From NCBI GenBank assembly GCA_015232355.1, contig JADFZW010000027.1, positions 1 to 64,000 of the forward strand: a DNA stretch of 64,000 nucleotides, read 5' to 3'. Below the pieces are notes generated by a model. It was not told where the DNA came from. It saw only the letters and a list, made by a program, of their open reading frames with translations, and searched no databases. The first letter of the stretch is position 1; each line of letters begins with the position of its first letter. Made by a program: the position numbers and the translations under genes. Source of the DNA: Oligoflexia bacterium (GTDB lineage Bacteria > Bdellovibrionota > Bacteriovoracia > Bacteriovoracales > Bacteriovoracaceae). Shown here in pieces: positions 25,725-36,009 of this stretch.

Positions 25725-28700
25725 TTACCTAACTTCTAAAAGGATACTTTCGGAATGAGAAGAGAACTCAGGAGCGTAAAGTGATTTAATTTCAGTTATG
25801 CCAGTTTGGTAAACTCCCTTTTGAAATATCTTTAATTCATATTCAAAGACGTAATTTCCTTTGCTCAAATGATCAAAGTAGAAGTAGGTGGCGTAATCTT
25901 TGGTGCTTTGGTAGTAACTTAAATTATCTTGAGTTTTATATTTTGAAATTTGATTGAGTGGTTCTGTTCCCGATGCCCTCATATCTTTCATTTCTACAAA
26001 CTCCATATCTCGATCCACTTGTAAATTTATTCTAACAATTAAAGTATCTCCTACTTGCAATTTTAATTTGTTTGAAAGCAATGGACCTTTTTTGCTTAAT
26101 TTTTTTACAAAAATCTTTTTACTTAACACTAGAGGAGTTTTATGAGGGGTAATTTTAGAGATATCTTCAAAATAATGCCAAAAAACACCTCCCCATGATG
26201 GGCCAGAATCACTTTTTGTTAGTTTTATATGACCTAAATTGGAATTTAAATTGCTTAAAATCTCTTTTTCATCAAATGATTTTTGATAAAAACCACTGCC
26301 AGCTTCAATACTATTTGTAGGGGGAACAATTTTTGTGTTACCTAAGCTAATCTCTACTAGAGATGTTTGTTTTAAAAGACTGGAGTTGGAATTGGAATTA
26401 AGCAAATTCCAGATTATTTCGGAAGTGGCCTTGTTGCTTTTCCACATATGTGTTTGTTTTTGCTTAATCGCCCATAGTTTTAAGAGATCAATCTCTTTTT
26501 GATCAGGAGCTAATTCGTTAAAGAGTTCAATCATCATGGCATGAGTTTCAATCGGAGCATGAAACCACAAATATGAGAGAGCATTTTCTTCCCAATAAAC
26601 ACCTAATTCATTTGAGTGAGTGGAGCGTTCTCGTAAAGATTTAATAATACTCATTGGTGTTTTACTCTCTTTTTGCATGCGGGATAGTGCTAAAGCAGTG
26701 TGTGCTTCAGACATTTTGCTATTAAGAGAGATCCAATGTTTGTTTGCTTGATCAAGAAAGTAATTAAGCGCTTCTTTGTACTCTTTATGCTCATTTGAAG
26801 TGTTATTTATTGGTAACTCTTTTAAGAAAAAGGAGCGAGTGTATAAGTATAAAGCTATTGTTGAATTATAGTTATTTTCATTGGTGAGCTTTTTATTTTT
26901 TATAATTTTATATTGTTCACTAATTGATGAATCTAGAGATTTGATTGTTGTAAGAAATGGAGTTATATCAATTTTTATTCCAATCTTTTTTAATTTGCCA
27001 ATACCACTCAAAATGTACTTTGTAATATAATCATTTCTAGGCCCACCCTTAAACCATGGCCAACCACCATTTTCAGTTGCGGGAAGCATTTGTTTAATTA
27101 ATTCATCGAGAGCAGTTTTACTTTCCATATGAATACGGTTTTTATCAAAAAAGATTGCAATCTTTTGTTTTAAGATCTCTTCGTTATTAGCATCAGCATA
27201 CCATGGAGTTTCTTCTAATGAAGTGGAATTAAGATTTGAAATTTGATTTTTTTGTAGGTTGCTTTTTAATGATATATTACTCTTTAATATTTTTTCAATT
27301 GAAGGATTAGAATTTATAATTAGTTCTCCCAGAGTGTTGGCATAGAAACGATTAAATAGTTGATCACTAGATTCTGAATTCTCTTCTTCAAGGTATGGTA
27401 GAGCTAGAATAGCATACCATATGGGGTTTGAAACCATTTGTACAATTAGTTTATGGTGTTTAATAGTTTGGCCGCTGCTATGTTTAGAGAGTTTATTCCA
27501 GTTGAATTCCTTGTTTCCTGGTCCATTTATCCATAAAGGAAATGATTCTTGAACAAAGATCGAACGAGGAAGAATGGTTATAAGAGATTCTTCGCCATCA
27601 CTAAAGGTAGCTGACGTTGCAACAAATCTGTAAGTGAGAGGGTAAGAGAGGTCAATAGAGCTAGAATCGACATCGATTTCAAAGGAAAAACTTTTGGATT
27701 CATTAGCGGCAAGTTCAAATGGGTATGTTTTAGAATTTTTAATAAGAAGATCTGTGATTTCTTTATCTGTTAGTGTGTTAAAGAATTTTAAATATATTTC
27801 TCCCTTTTGAATAGAATCGGAAGTATTACTTACTTTAACATTAAAATATATTTTATCTCCCATTCTAATAAAGCGAGGAGCATTGGTTGTAATCATTAAC
27901 TCTTTTTGAGTGTTAATTTCATCGACTAACAAACCACTCTCAAGTTGTTTCCCATGGGCCAATCCCATAAACTTCCATTTTGTTAATGCTTGTGGTGCTT
28001 GAAAGCTAATTTTTACTAGTCCATCTTGATCACTAACTAAATGAGGATAGAAAAAAGCACTTTCATTTAAATTTTTTCGAATATTTAGATTATTTGTATT
28101 GTTTGTATTAGTTGTGCTTACAACTTTTGCTTCTGTTTCTAAATTGTATCCAGGGGCAGATGGGGAAGCTGCTGTTAAGGCCAAAGCAGAGGATGAATCT
28201 GCGTTTATCATTTTTGAGTGATTGGAGTTAGATCTTAAACTTTTGGCCATATAGGAAAATCTTTTTTGAAAGGGAAAGAGAGTAGAAAACTCTCTACGTA
28301 TCTCCTCTGTAAAGTAGGGGTAGATTTTGGGAGGAATACTTAGAAGATTTAAATGATAAAGGTTATATAGTATCTGCAGATCTTTTTTATAAAGGGTACT
28401 ATTAAATTCAGGGGCCACAACATCATTTTCGAAAAGAAATTTAAAATCAGAGAAACTATGAGATTTTATAGAATCTAATGATTGATCATAGAGAGTTGCT
28501 AGCAATTCAGAGGAAGCAGGGCCTGCGTTTGCACCGGTTATTTTAAGTGACCAAGTTTGATTTTCATTTGGTTTTATTTTTGAGCGAAAACTTTCCCATT
28601 TAAGCTGTAAATCTTTGCTCTTCCTTGGAACATTAATAAATTGAGTGTGCACATACAATTGGTTTTGATGTACAAAGTGAACTTGCAGTGTGAAACCACC

Positions 28701-31700
28701 AAGATGCTTTTCATTAACATCAAAGATAATGAAATGGGAATTTGAATTGCTGTTATCTCTATTATGATTTGTCCAATAAGATTTTAAAATTTGAGAGTTT
28801 TTAATTATTGTAACATATGCTTGAACATCTGGATTAGTGTAACCAGATGCCCAGAATGCTTCTAAACTTTCACCTACATTAACAGTAGTATTCTTTACTT
28901 TCATGATGGAGGGTACGGGAATATTAAAGGATTCGTTATTATTTGGGATTACGATAAAATTTAACTCCTCTTGAGTATCATTGTTATATTTATCAACGGT
29001 TTTTAAAATAGCACGATAAGCACCAGCACTTAAATTTAAACTAATATTTGTTGTCCCAGTTTCTTCATTGGTTTGATAAAGAGAATTAAAAACCTCTTTT
29101 GCAATTTTCCAATTTTTGATATCGGACAAATCACTTTCCATTAACTCTTTTACTTTATTAAATCTTGAAGATTGATTCCAAATAAAATGATGAAGCATAC
29201 TCTCTTTTCTTTGAGGGGAGCTAGGATAATCTAGTAAGTGAATAGTAATTTTTCCATTATTGGAGACAGGATGATTATCAAAATTTTTGGTAGTAATTTT
29301 GAGTGTGCTATCTTGTTTATGTTGAATCCACTCTGGTAACAACATTTCAGCTTTGATTGAATTATAAGCAAAAGTATATGATCTATTTGTTCCTCTGCTT
29401 TCACCGTTATTATCAACGACTTGAATATCTAAATTGAAGTTAAAGAATGGTTTGAAATTTTTATCTATTTGTAAATCAGGAGCGGCCAGAAATTCGACTT
29501 TGAAATTTCCCTTATTATCGGTCATAATTTCACCATGAGCAATCTCTTTATTAGCAGTTTGAGGTAAAAAGGGTTGGCCGCTAAACCAGCGATGAAATAA
29601 AATTGGGTAGTGGGTGTTGCGAGTGACTCTAAATTTAACTTTTGCATTGGCAATAGGGATACCATTATAACTGATGGCCGATCCTTCAGCTTCGACAATT
29701 TTTTTTAAGGCGAATTCCTTTTGTGATGGTTTTAAGTTAACTTCAAATTTTGGACGTTTGTATTCTTCAACTTGAATAGATGCTTGGCCATTTGGCCAAT
29801 TACTGCTAATATACATTTGACCATTTAAAATATTATTTGGTATTAAAAAATCACCACTAAAAGAGCCCCACTCATTTGCAGATTTAGTTGTCTTTGATAT
29901 CTCACGACCATTTTGATCTGTAAGGGTTATATTAACATTTTGACATTTGTTTATTTGATAAGAATCTTTTTCTCTTTTTGAATTAACTTCAATACAAATT
30001 ACTTTAAATTGAATTCTCTGTCCTGGACGATAGATGGAACGATCGGTATAGATTATTGCTTGAGGTTTAGTATCTTTAGTATTTAAGGTATTTGAGTTAT
30101 TTGAAGAATAGATATTGATTGCACGTTGATAGGCAATGGCGCCTGTGTTGTTAGAATCAATTGCTAAAGAAAAATCGCCAGATAAATTTTCGTTAAAGGT
30201 GAATGAACCATTACTATCGCTGGAGATTTTTTTAAATATAAAATATTTTCCTTCCTTATCGTTATCTCTTTTAAATATTGTTATTATTCTATCGGTTAAT
30301 GGTTTGCCGTTTCTTGAATCAACAATCAATCCTTGTATTTTTTGATGGTCTGTTTTAAGAAGAAGGGTAGTGTCGGTATACCAAAATGAATTATGAATCA
30401 GTTGATTGTTACTTCCGTTATTTTCAAATGGAAAATCACTCTTTTCTGAGATAAAGATATGATAAAATCCATAAGCTAACTTGGGAAGTTCAATAGTTTC
30501 AGATTTAAATTGATAATCTTTTGTAGGTGCTAATTTAACTGACCATTGAGCATCCGCTTTAAGTTCAAGCAGTGAACTAATTTGCTTTGGATTTGCATAT
30601 TCACCAAGAGAACTCCAACGATCTTCTAGATAGTTTTCCCAAGTATCTTTTACAATCTTAATATGTATTTCAGAGATATTTTTATATCGCAAATATAATT
30701 TTTGATTAAATTGATCAATAGTGTGTTCGATATCAGCATTGAATGCTTTTTGAGTAATAGTACTAATCTGATTTTTGCAAAGTTTTGCTCCATTGGAGTC
30801 ACTGAATTTTATTGGTAGTTCTTTACAAATATTAACTGCCTTTAATAAATCGCCCTCCTCATTGTAGATTTGAGAAAGGAGGTAGTATGCTTCAGCAATT
30901 TCTTTGTATTGAAACTTGGAAAATTCAGTAATAAGCGATTGAAGGTGAGTTTTGATAATATCTAATTTATCATCACCAACTCCTTTTTCTTTTAGAAAAC
31001 TTAAGCGCCAAAGTTCACTATCTAAAAGCATCTCTTTCTTGCTTTTGTCATCATAATAGAATTTAAGAAGATCTTGATAGCAAAGTAAGGCATTTTTATA
31101 TGAGGAAGAGATGTTTGAAAAATTTTTTTTATCAACATTGATGAACTTAGTGTAGTTACTAAATGCTGGTGAACTGCTTAGTAGTTCTTCTTGCTCTTCA
31201 TCTTTAGTGGTAGTAGTAAAAAAATTAGTATAAAAATTTATACTCTCTCTTAATAAGAATTCATATAGGGAATAGGATTTTGAACTTGAACTCTCCATAC
31301 TATTCTCAATTAAACCGCGATATTTGCCAATAGGTATTTTCTTTAAATACTCTTTTTCTTTAAGAGCATCTGTTAGTAACATTTCAATTTCGCTTTGTAT
31401 TCTACTTAAATCCCAACTCAAGAAATCCTCATTACTAGCTTCCTTTTCAAGCGCTGTTCGATTTCTAAATCTATAAGAGTTTTGTTGATAGTATTCTGTA
31501 AACCACAATGCCAGAATTGTTTTGAGTATAGGTTGAAACTGAGTTGGTTGATCTTTAAGATTTTTTAGCAAATGTTTAATTCGATTTTTGGGTTGATTTC
31601 CTTCGATCAAAGATTGATTGATAATTTTTTTTGCTAAAGCTCTAATATATAATCCATTTTCATTTTCTGCCTTAGCTTTTTTTTCAAGTTCTTTTGCTAG

Positions 31701-31898
31701 CTCGATTGCTGTTTTAGGAAGTTTGTTTGTCTCTGCTGCTTTTATTTTGTCGAGTAGGGCCAAGAGGTTGTTGTAGGTTTGCTCAGAATTTTGCTTAGAA
31801 TTGATAGTTGTAGAGTGAGCAGAAGAAGATATAGAAAAGAGTGTTGCAATAATAATTAGAGAATTTAAAATTATAGGTGTTAAAATTAAATTTTTCAT
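25725..31898 (-). CDS. Giant exported alpha-2-macroglobulin-family protein, thioester lost
   Basis: A 2057-residue protein with a signal peptide (about 1-28, no lipobox). The first 380 residues are helical and TPR-like. Macroglobulin and MG2 domains follow, with the hallmark YTDRSIYRPGQRIQF near residue 620. The bait and alpha-2-macroglobulin core carry LTKWKFMGLAHGK, and the helical toroid (TED) domain has ENGGWPWFKGGPRND. Family members trap proteases, classically by an internal Cys-Gln thioester. Here the site reads SSDQ at 1510-1513, where CxEQ is expected, so no thioester can form. The penicillin-binding protein PbpC, often encoded next to bacterial homologues, is absent. It probably protects the cell surface or periplasm from proteases by a thioester-free mechanism. 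Confidence 0.92.
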   Translation of the reverse strand: MKNLILTPIILNSLIIIATLFSISSSAHSTTINSKQNSEQTYNNLLALLDKIKAAETNKLPKTAIELAKELEKKAKAENENGLYIRALAKKIINQSLIEGNQPKNRIKHLLKNLKDQPTQFQPILKTILALWFTEYYQQNSYRFRNRTALEKEASNEDFLSWDLSRIQSEIEMLLTDALKEKEYLKKIPIGKYRGLIENSMESSSSKSYSLYEFLLRESINFYTNFFTTTTKDEEQEELLSSSPAFSNYTKFINVDKKNFSNISSSYKNALLCYQDLLKFYYDDKSKKEMLLDSELWRLSFLKEKGVGDDKLDIIKTHLQSLITEFSKFQYKEIAEAYYLLSQIYNEEGDLLKAVNICKELPIKFSDSNGAKLCKNQISTITQKAFNADIEHTIDQFNQKLYLRYKNISEIHIKIVKDTWENYLEDRWSSLGEYANPKQISSLLELKADAQWSVKLAPTKDYQFKSETIELPKLAYGFYHIFISEKSDFPFENNGSNNQLIHNSFWYTDTTLLLKTDHQKIQGLIVDSRNGKPLTDRIITIFKRDNDKEGKYFIFKKISSDSNGSFTFNENLSGDFSLAIDSNNTGAIAYQRAINIYSSNNSNTLNTKDTKPQAIIYTDRSIYRPGQRIQFKVICIEVNSKREKDSYQINKCQNVNITLTDQNGREISKTTKSANEWGSFSGDFLIPNNILNGQMYISSNWPNGQASIQVEEYKRPKFEVNLKPSQKEFALKKIVEAEGSAISYNGIPIANAKVKFRVTRNTHYPILFHRWFSGQPFLPQTANKEIAHGEIMTDNKGNFKVEFLAAPDLQIDKNFKPFFNFNLDIQVVDNNGESRGTNRSYTFAYNSIKAEMLLPEWIQHKQDSTLKITTKNFDNHPVSNNGKITIHLLDYPSSPQRKESMLHHFIWNQSSRFNKVKELMESDLSDIKNWKIAKEVFNSLYQTNEETGTTNISLNLSAGAYRAILKTVDKYNNDTQEELNFIVIPNNNESFNIPVPSIMKVKNTTVNVGESLEAFWASGYTNPDVQAYVTIIKNSQILKSYWTNHNRDNSNSNSHFIIFDVNEKHLGGFTLQVHFVHQNQLYVHTQFINVPRKSKDLQLKWESFRSKIKPNENQTWSLKITGANAGPASSELLATLYDQSLDSIKSHSFSDFKFLFENDVVAPEFNSTLYKKDLQILYNLYHLNLLSIPPKIYPYFTEEIRREFSTLFPFQKRFSYMAKSLRSNSNHSKMINADSSSALALTAASPSAPGYNLETEAKVVSTTNTNNTNNLNIRKNLNESAFFYPHLVSDQDGLVKISFQAPQALTKWKFMGLAHGKQLESGLLVDEINTQKELMITTNAPRFIRMGDKIYFNVKVSNTSDSIQKGEIYLKFFNTLTDKEITDLLIKNSKTYPFELAANESKSFSFEIDVDSSSIDLSYPLTYRFVATSATFSDGEESLITILPRSIFVQESFPLWINGPGNKEFNWNKLSKHSSGQTIKHHKLIVQMVSNPIWYAILALPYLEEENSESSDQLFNRFYANTLGELIINSNPSIEKILKSNISLKSNLQKNQISNLNSTSLEETPWYADANNEEILKQKIAIFFDKNRIHMESKTALDELIKQMLPATENGGWPWFKGGPRNDYITKYILSGIGKLKKIGIKIDITPFLTTIKSLDSSISEQYKIIKNKKLTNENNYNSTIALYLYTRSFFLKELPINNTSNEHKEYKEALNYFLDQANKHWISLNSKMSEAHTALALSRMQKESKTPMSIIKSLRERSTHSNELGVYWEENALSYLWFHAPIETHAMMIELFNELAPDQKEIDLLKLWAIKQKQTHMWKSNKATSEIIWNLLNSNSNSSLLKQTSLVEISLGNTKIVPPTNSIEAGSGFYQKSFDEKEILSNLNSNLGHIKLTKSDSGPSWGGVFWHYFEDISKITPHKTPLVLSKKIFVKKLSKKGPLLSNKLKLQVGDTLIVRINLQVDRDMEFVEMKDMRASGTEPLNQISKYKTQDNLSYYQSTKDYATYFYFDHLSKGNYVFEYELKIFQKGVYQTGITEIKSLYAPEFSSHSESILLEVR

Positions 31899-32009
31899 AC
31901 TTTAGGTTTCTCTCTTAAATAAATAATCAAGTTATTAAATAACTAAACAATTAAATTGTATGAAATTCTCTACTAGGATGTAAACTCAAATTTTGATTAT
32001 TTATTTTTT

Positions 32010-32076
32010 GCTTAGTTCACTTGCTGGCTTAGTTCACTTGCTGCCTATTATTGAGTATGCCTATTATTGAGTATGC
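32010..32076 (+). repeat. Two adjacent tandem duplications
   Basis: GCTTAGTTCACTTGCTG is present twice in a row (about 32010-32043), followed at once by two copies of a 16-base unit, CCTATTATTGAGTATG (about 32044-32076). The second unit carries the GAGTATGCC element, so the element itself has been duplicated. Confidence 0.8.
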
Positions 32077-32078
32077 CC
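32053..32078 (+). promoter_or_regulatory. GAGTATGCCC element, double copy B
   Basis: GAGTATGCC at 32053-32061 and a perfect GAGTATGCCC at 32069-32078, 16 bases apart, both pointing at the gene at 32318. The second copy ends 239 bases before its ATG. Confidence 0.5.
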
Positions 32079-32317
32079 ATTATTGTGGTAGTAGTAAATA
32101 TTTTTAAATTACATATCGATTTTATTTAGATTTGTATAACCATAACAAACTACAACAAAGCAATTAATAATATCTTTAATAATCACTAATTTGTAAAATC
32201 TTTAATTATCAGTTAATAAATTAAGTTATGATTAAGAGAGTATGAATAAACGTTTATTGTACTTCACTTGTGGAGGTATAAATAACGTATGAGGTGTAAA
32301 TATCAGGAGAGATGATC

Positions 32318-33274
32318 ATGAAAAGAATAAGTACTTTATATTTTTTATTTAGTCTCAATATCATCATTTTAAGTATCATTGGTTTAATTAGTTTAGAGAT
32401 TGGTGGAATAACAACTTTCACTTCGATAAATAAAATAACATCGACTGCTCTTTACGCTAGTGAACAAGTATGTGAGCAAGAAGAAGTTCTAGAACAAAAA
32501 AGAAGTGAATTAGAATTAATTAAATCAGCTGTAAGTGGTGTATTAGAAACTGTTGTAGCACTATTTACAAGTAAAGACGATAAAGAAAAAACTAATGATG
32601 ATCTGATTAATTGTTCAATCAACTATTGTGATGGATGTAAATTTTCGAATGGAAAAAGTAAGTGGAATTTCGAAACTCCTTATCATATGGCCTTGGCGGG
32701 GAAAAATGCGACTAAGAATATACTTTTTTTAGCAGATATGGATGATCCGAATCGCAGTTTTTGTTCTGGAGCTAAGTTTCTACAAAAAAATTATTTTGGA
32801 GCAAATAGCGGAGTTACTTTATATCAAACCGATTATAGTATTTCAAAAAATGATGAAAAAGTTTCAGATAATTTGATCTGTAAACATGTAGATCACAATG
32901 AGGAGTTTAAATCTTGTGATTTAGCTGATCAAAAGTTTGATGTTATTGTTATGAAAAGAGGGCTTTGTCAATGTCATGATAATAACACAACATGTGGGGG
33001 GATAGATTGTAGCTTAAAATCTTCAGATTCAAAGAGCGCATATACATTTATTAATAAAGTAATTAACTTGATGAATTTAAAAAATCCTAATTCCTATGCA
33101 ATTCTTCACGGAAAGTATGGCAATTCAAAATTTAGTAAATGGAATAATTTTTGGAAAAAAACGGCAGAAAAAATTTCTAAGGTTCGTAAAGATATTTCGA
33201 TACAAATAGATTACGATGATATCCATGATTTTGTTGGACTTGTTATCAGACCTGCACCTACCATCACGAAATAA
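32318..33274 (+). CDS. Exported Cys-rich protein, possibly methyltransferase-like
   Basis: A 318-residue protein with a long N-terminal hydrophobic signal (about 8-45). The mature part has about 13 Cys (for example CSINYCDGC and GLCQCHDNNTTCGGIDC). The order NILFLADMDDPN, FDVIVMKRGLC and SYAILHGKYG resembles strands 1, 4 and 5 of a Rossmann methyltransferase, but motif I glycines are missing, so this is only a weak inference. I chose ATG 32318 because GGAGA then has a proper 7-8 base spacing; the ATG two codons earlier is too close. It is convergent with the UbiB-like gene (16-base gap). Confidence 0.65.
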   Translation: MKRISTLYFLFSLNIIILSIIGLISLEIGGITTFTSINKITSTALYASEQVCEQEEVLEQKRSELELIKSAVSGVLETVVALFTSKDDKEKTNDDLINCSINYCDGCKFSNGKSKWNFETPYHMALAGKNATKNILFLADMDDPNRSFCSGAKFLQKNYFGANSGVTLYQTDYSISKNDEKVSDNLICKHVDHNEEFKSCDLADQKFDVIVMKRGLCQCHDNNTTCGGIDCSLKSSDSKSAYTFINKVINLMNLKNPNSYAILHGKYGNSKFSKWNNFWKKTAEKISKVRKDISIQIDYDDIHDFVGLVIRPAPTITK

Positions 33275-33290
33275 TTTTTGTTAAAGAACG

Positions 33291-35603
33291 TTACTCTAGT
33301 TTACTCAAATCGCATTTCCCATAAAGATATTCTTGCTTCAAAGAGGAGAGGAGATTATTTCCAATAGGAGAATCTTTTTTAACGGAAAGACCTAAAAAAT
33401 TTCTAATAATATTTGCTAATAATCTAGATTTTATAATTGATTGATATATTGCGATTGAATTGCCACGAGCAATCTTTTTCTTTGGATCAATTGTATCTAG
33501 CTCTTGATTTGTATAGTAGATTTGATTTTCCATAAAGGTAATCGCTCGATTGAACTTTACAAAGCTTTTAGGTAAAGCTATGCCCATTTCCATTATTTTA
33601 TTTATTAACATACCTATTGCCTGAAATATAGCAACGTTACTTCCTTTCTTAAAGATATTATTCTTGGAATATTCTATTAATTTCTTATATTGATCTTTAG
33701 TCATTAATGGTGAGAGTGATTTAAAAACATTGGCAGCATTTTGTGGAAGTTGTAAATATACACTTAAAAATAGATGAATCATTTGTTCTCTTTCATCTTG
33801 ATTTAACTTTCCAACACTACCAAAATCAATAGGAACAATTTGAAAATCAGGAACTTTAGGAAGTTTTTTGGATTTTTTTGTTTTAGTTAATTTTGCAGCA
33901 CTAGGTTCGAAAAATAGATTTCCTTCGTGAAGATCTCCGTGAAAAAAACCACTCTTGAAGATGGCCTCATCAAACCACATTGATAAAAAATTACTTAGAG
34001 ATGTAATTTTCCTTTTCGCTGTTTTAAGATCTAGCTTTTCCCCTTTGTATTTAGACATTGGTTTTCCTGGTGCTTTTTCCATCAAAATCACATCAGAAGT
34101 AAAGATATCCTGGCCATCTTTGTCGGTTATTAGTTTAAGAGGGTAAATGCCCTTTTGGGGATCAGAATATATAATTCCTTCTTTAACATTTTGTCCTTCG
34201 AAATTAAAATCCAATTCCTCTTTTAAGGATGTGGCAGTATCATCAATAAATTTAACTAAGACTTCATCGTTTTTGGCGATAGATTTTAGTAGTTCAATCT
34301 CTCGCTGCGCTCGTTCTCTTAAATTGGGTCTAATTACTTTAACGATAACCTCTTGGCCAGAGTGCAATTTTGCCAAATGGACTTGTCCTACACTAGCAGC
34401 GGCCAAAGGTTTTTCATTGAACTCGGAAATAATCTCACTATATTTCGAACCTAAATTTTTTTCAACAATACTCTTTGCTAATTTACCATCAAAAGGTTTG
34501 ATATTAGATTTTAATTTCTCTAAAATAGAGACTAGTTTTGGTGATTTTGCATAATTTGCAATCAATTGAAGTAATTTTTGTAATCCTGGACCGACATTAT
34601 TTATTACCACTAAAAGTTTATCCTCTTCTGTAGAATTGGCAGGGGAATCTAAAAGCGCCATAATGATTTTCTTTTTATCTTCAGCGTGCATGCGATCGAA
34701 ATATTCTACTAAAACAAGATTTAGGAATTCTGCAATTTTTTTAGGCATAAAGCTGGTATCTATTCCTGAATTGGGATCGTGTAGAATAGATAATTCATTG
34801 TATTCAGAAAATTTTATATTAGAGATTTTTTTAAATAAAATATTTGAAAGATGTGAAAAAAATGGAGATGGTAATAAATTTATAAATTTTATTTTTTCAC
34901 TTTTACGAATAGAATTATCTAAGCGAAGTTTATTTATGATAAGGTCACTTAATGCATCTAACATGAGTATGCCAATTTTTTTTCCATCGTTATTAACTTT
35001 TGCTGTTGTTGTTTGAGAATTTTTATCGATTAACAAAGTATTAAGTAATCCTTTGTTTTCTAATTTTATAATCATGTTACTAATAAGGTTTATAGGTATG
35101 GATAAGTAACTATCTTTTGGAAAAATTGAAGAGATTATTTTTGGAAAATCAACGATGTTTGTAATAGTTGAAAATAAATTAAAAAATGAAGGTACCTTTG
35201 TAAAAAAATAATTTAAGAAAGAGGGTACTTGTGGCAATTCAGCTTGTTTTAAGATCTCATTAAGATCTTTACCATCATAAATCATTTGCAACACATCTGG
35301 GAATGCTTCTAATGCTAATTGCATTTTTTCAGAATCAAAATTATTTTTATTCTCAGTAATAGTGTTAGGAGCAGTCTCGGATGAAAATTGAGTGGCCGCT
35401 AAGAGAAGATATGCAAAGTTACGAATTTTTTTTGTATCTTCAATTGTTGTATTACTGTTATTATTTTTATTACTGGTATTAGTGGTAATATTGGAATTAT
35501 CAACACTAAAGCTTTCAGTACTAATAAAAATTGAAATAGGTAATATTGATAACCATAATAATAATATAAAAAAATGAATTATTGGTTGTAATGAAAAAAC
35601 CAT
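33291..35603 (-). CDS. UbiB/ABC1-family atypical kinase with N-terminal export signal
   Basis: A 770-residue protein. Residues about 1-32 form a hydrophobic signal or anchor, followed by an Asn/Thr/Ser-rich linker. The UbiB core spans about 330-640: PLAAASVGQVH (Ala-rich loop in place of the P-loop), VIVKVIRPNLRERA with the core Lys, FFHGDLHEGNLFF (H555) and IDFGSVGKL. The family motif KxGQ reads KLLQ at 343-346. UbiB-type kinases or ATPases act in ubiquinone and lipid handling and usually start in the cytosol; here the core lies after an N-terminal segment that should cross the membrane, and the usual C-terminal membrane helices are not evident. The first 330 residues are not recognised. A motif copy lies 209 bases upstream. 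Confidence 0.85.
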   Translation of the reverse strand: MVFSLQPIIHFFILLLWLSILPISIFISTESFSVDNSNITTNTSNKNNNSNTTIEDTKKIRNFAYLLLAATQFSSETAPNTITENKNNFDSEKMQLALEAFPDVLQMIYDGKDLNEILKQAELPQVPSFLNYFFTKVPSFFNLFSTITNIVDFPKIISSIFPKDSYLSIPINLISNMIIKLENKGLLNTLLIDKNSQTTTAKVNNDGKKIGILMLDALSDLIINKLRLDNSIRKSEKIKFINLLPSPFFSHLSNILFKKISNIKFSEYNELSILHDPNSGIDTSFMPKKIAEFLNLVLVEYFDRMHAEDKKKIIMALLDSPANSTEEDKLLVVINNVGPGLQKLLQLIANYAKSPKLVSILEKLKSNIKPFDGKLAKSIVEKNLGSKYSEIISEFNEKPLAAASVGQVHLAKLHSGQEVIVKVIRPNLRERAQREIELLKSIAKNDEVLVKFIDDTATSLKEELDFNFEGQNVKEGIIYSDPQKGIYPLKLITDKDGQDIFTSDVILMEKAPGKPMSKYKGEKLDLKTAKRKITSLSNFLSMWFDEAIFKSGFFHGDLHEGNLFFEPSAAKLTKTKKSKKLPKVPDFQIVPIDFGSVGKLNQDEREQMIHLFLSVYLQLPQNAANVFKSLSPLMTKDQYKKLIEYSKNNIFKKGSNVAIFQAIGMLINKIMEMGIALPKSFVKFNRAITFMENQIYYTNQELDTIDPKKKIARGNSIAIYQSIIKSRLLANIIRNFLGLSVKKDSPIGNNLLSSLKQEYLYGKCDLSKLE

Positions 35604-36009
35604 AAATGCTCTAATAAATAAATATTGTTATTATCATATTGATAAATATAAACGATGAATACTTTACTAGATAAATATTTTCGTGGATTGATTTATGCTC
35701 AAAATAGAATTTGCTTGTAATTACCATTTGTTAAGTTAATAAACTAAAGGAAAAATAATTAAAATTGTATTGATAAATGTGATTAATTTGTTTATTTAAT
35801 GCCCACATTTTGGGGCATACTCAAGTTTTTACATACTCAATGTTTTATCACAATCACGAAATAATTTTTTTGTCAATAACAGACAAATAAATCCTGTTTT
35901 TACTTACGAAAGCTATTACCTAATAATTTTAATTAGCGTATGCAATTTTTATCCTAATAAATTGATTGAATGTAGAATAAAAAATAATGTAGAACAAGGA
36001 TATACTACT
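35604..36009. other. Intergenic region with GAGTATGCCC copy and small hairpin
   Basis: A 406-base AT-rich gap between divergent genes. It contains motif copy C and a partial copy next to it, and ATGCCC/GGGCAT can pair as a 6-base stem. No gene seen. Confidence 0.6.
35813..35822 (-). promoter_or_regulatory. GAGTATGCCC element, copy C
   Basis: A perfect copy on the minus strand, 209 bases upstream of the UbiB-like gene and in its direction. A related ATTGAGTATG half-copy lies next to it at about 35832-35841. Confidence 0.5.

Larger units (their letters stand above)
31899..32317. other. Intergenic region with tandem duplications and GAGTATGCCC copies
   Basis: A 419-base AT-rich gap between divergent genes. 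It holds two adjacent tandem duplications (32010-32076) and two motif copies. I saw no convincing open frame or RNA gene. Confidence 0.6.
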
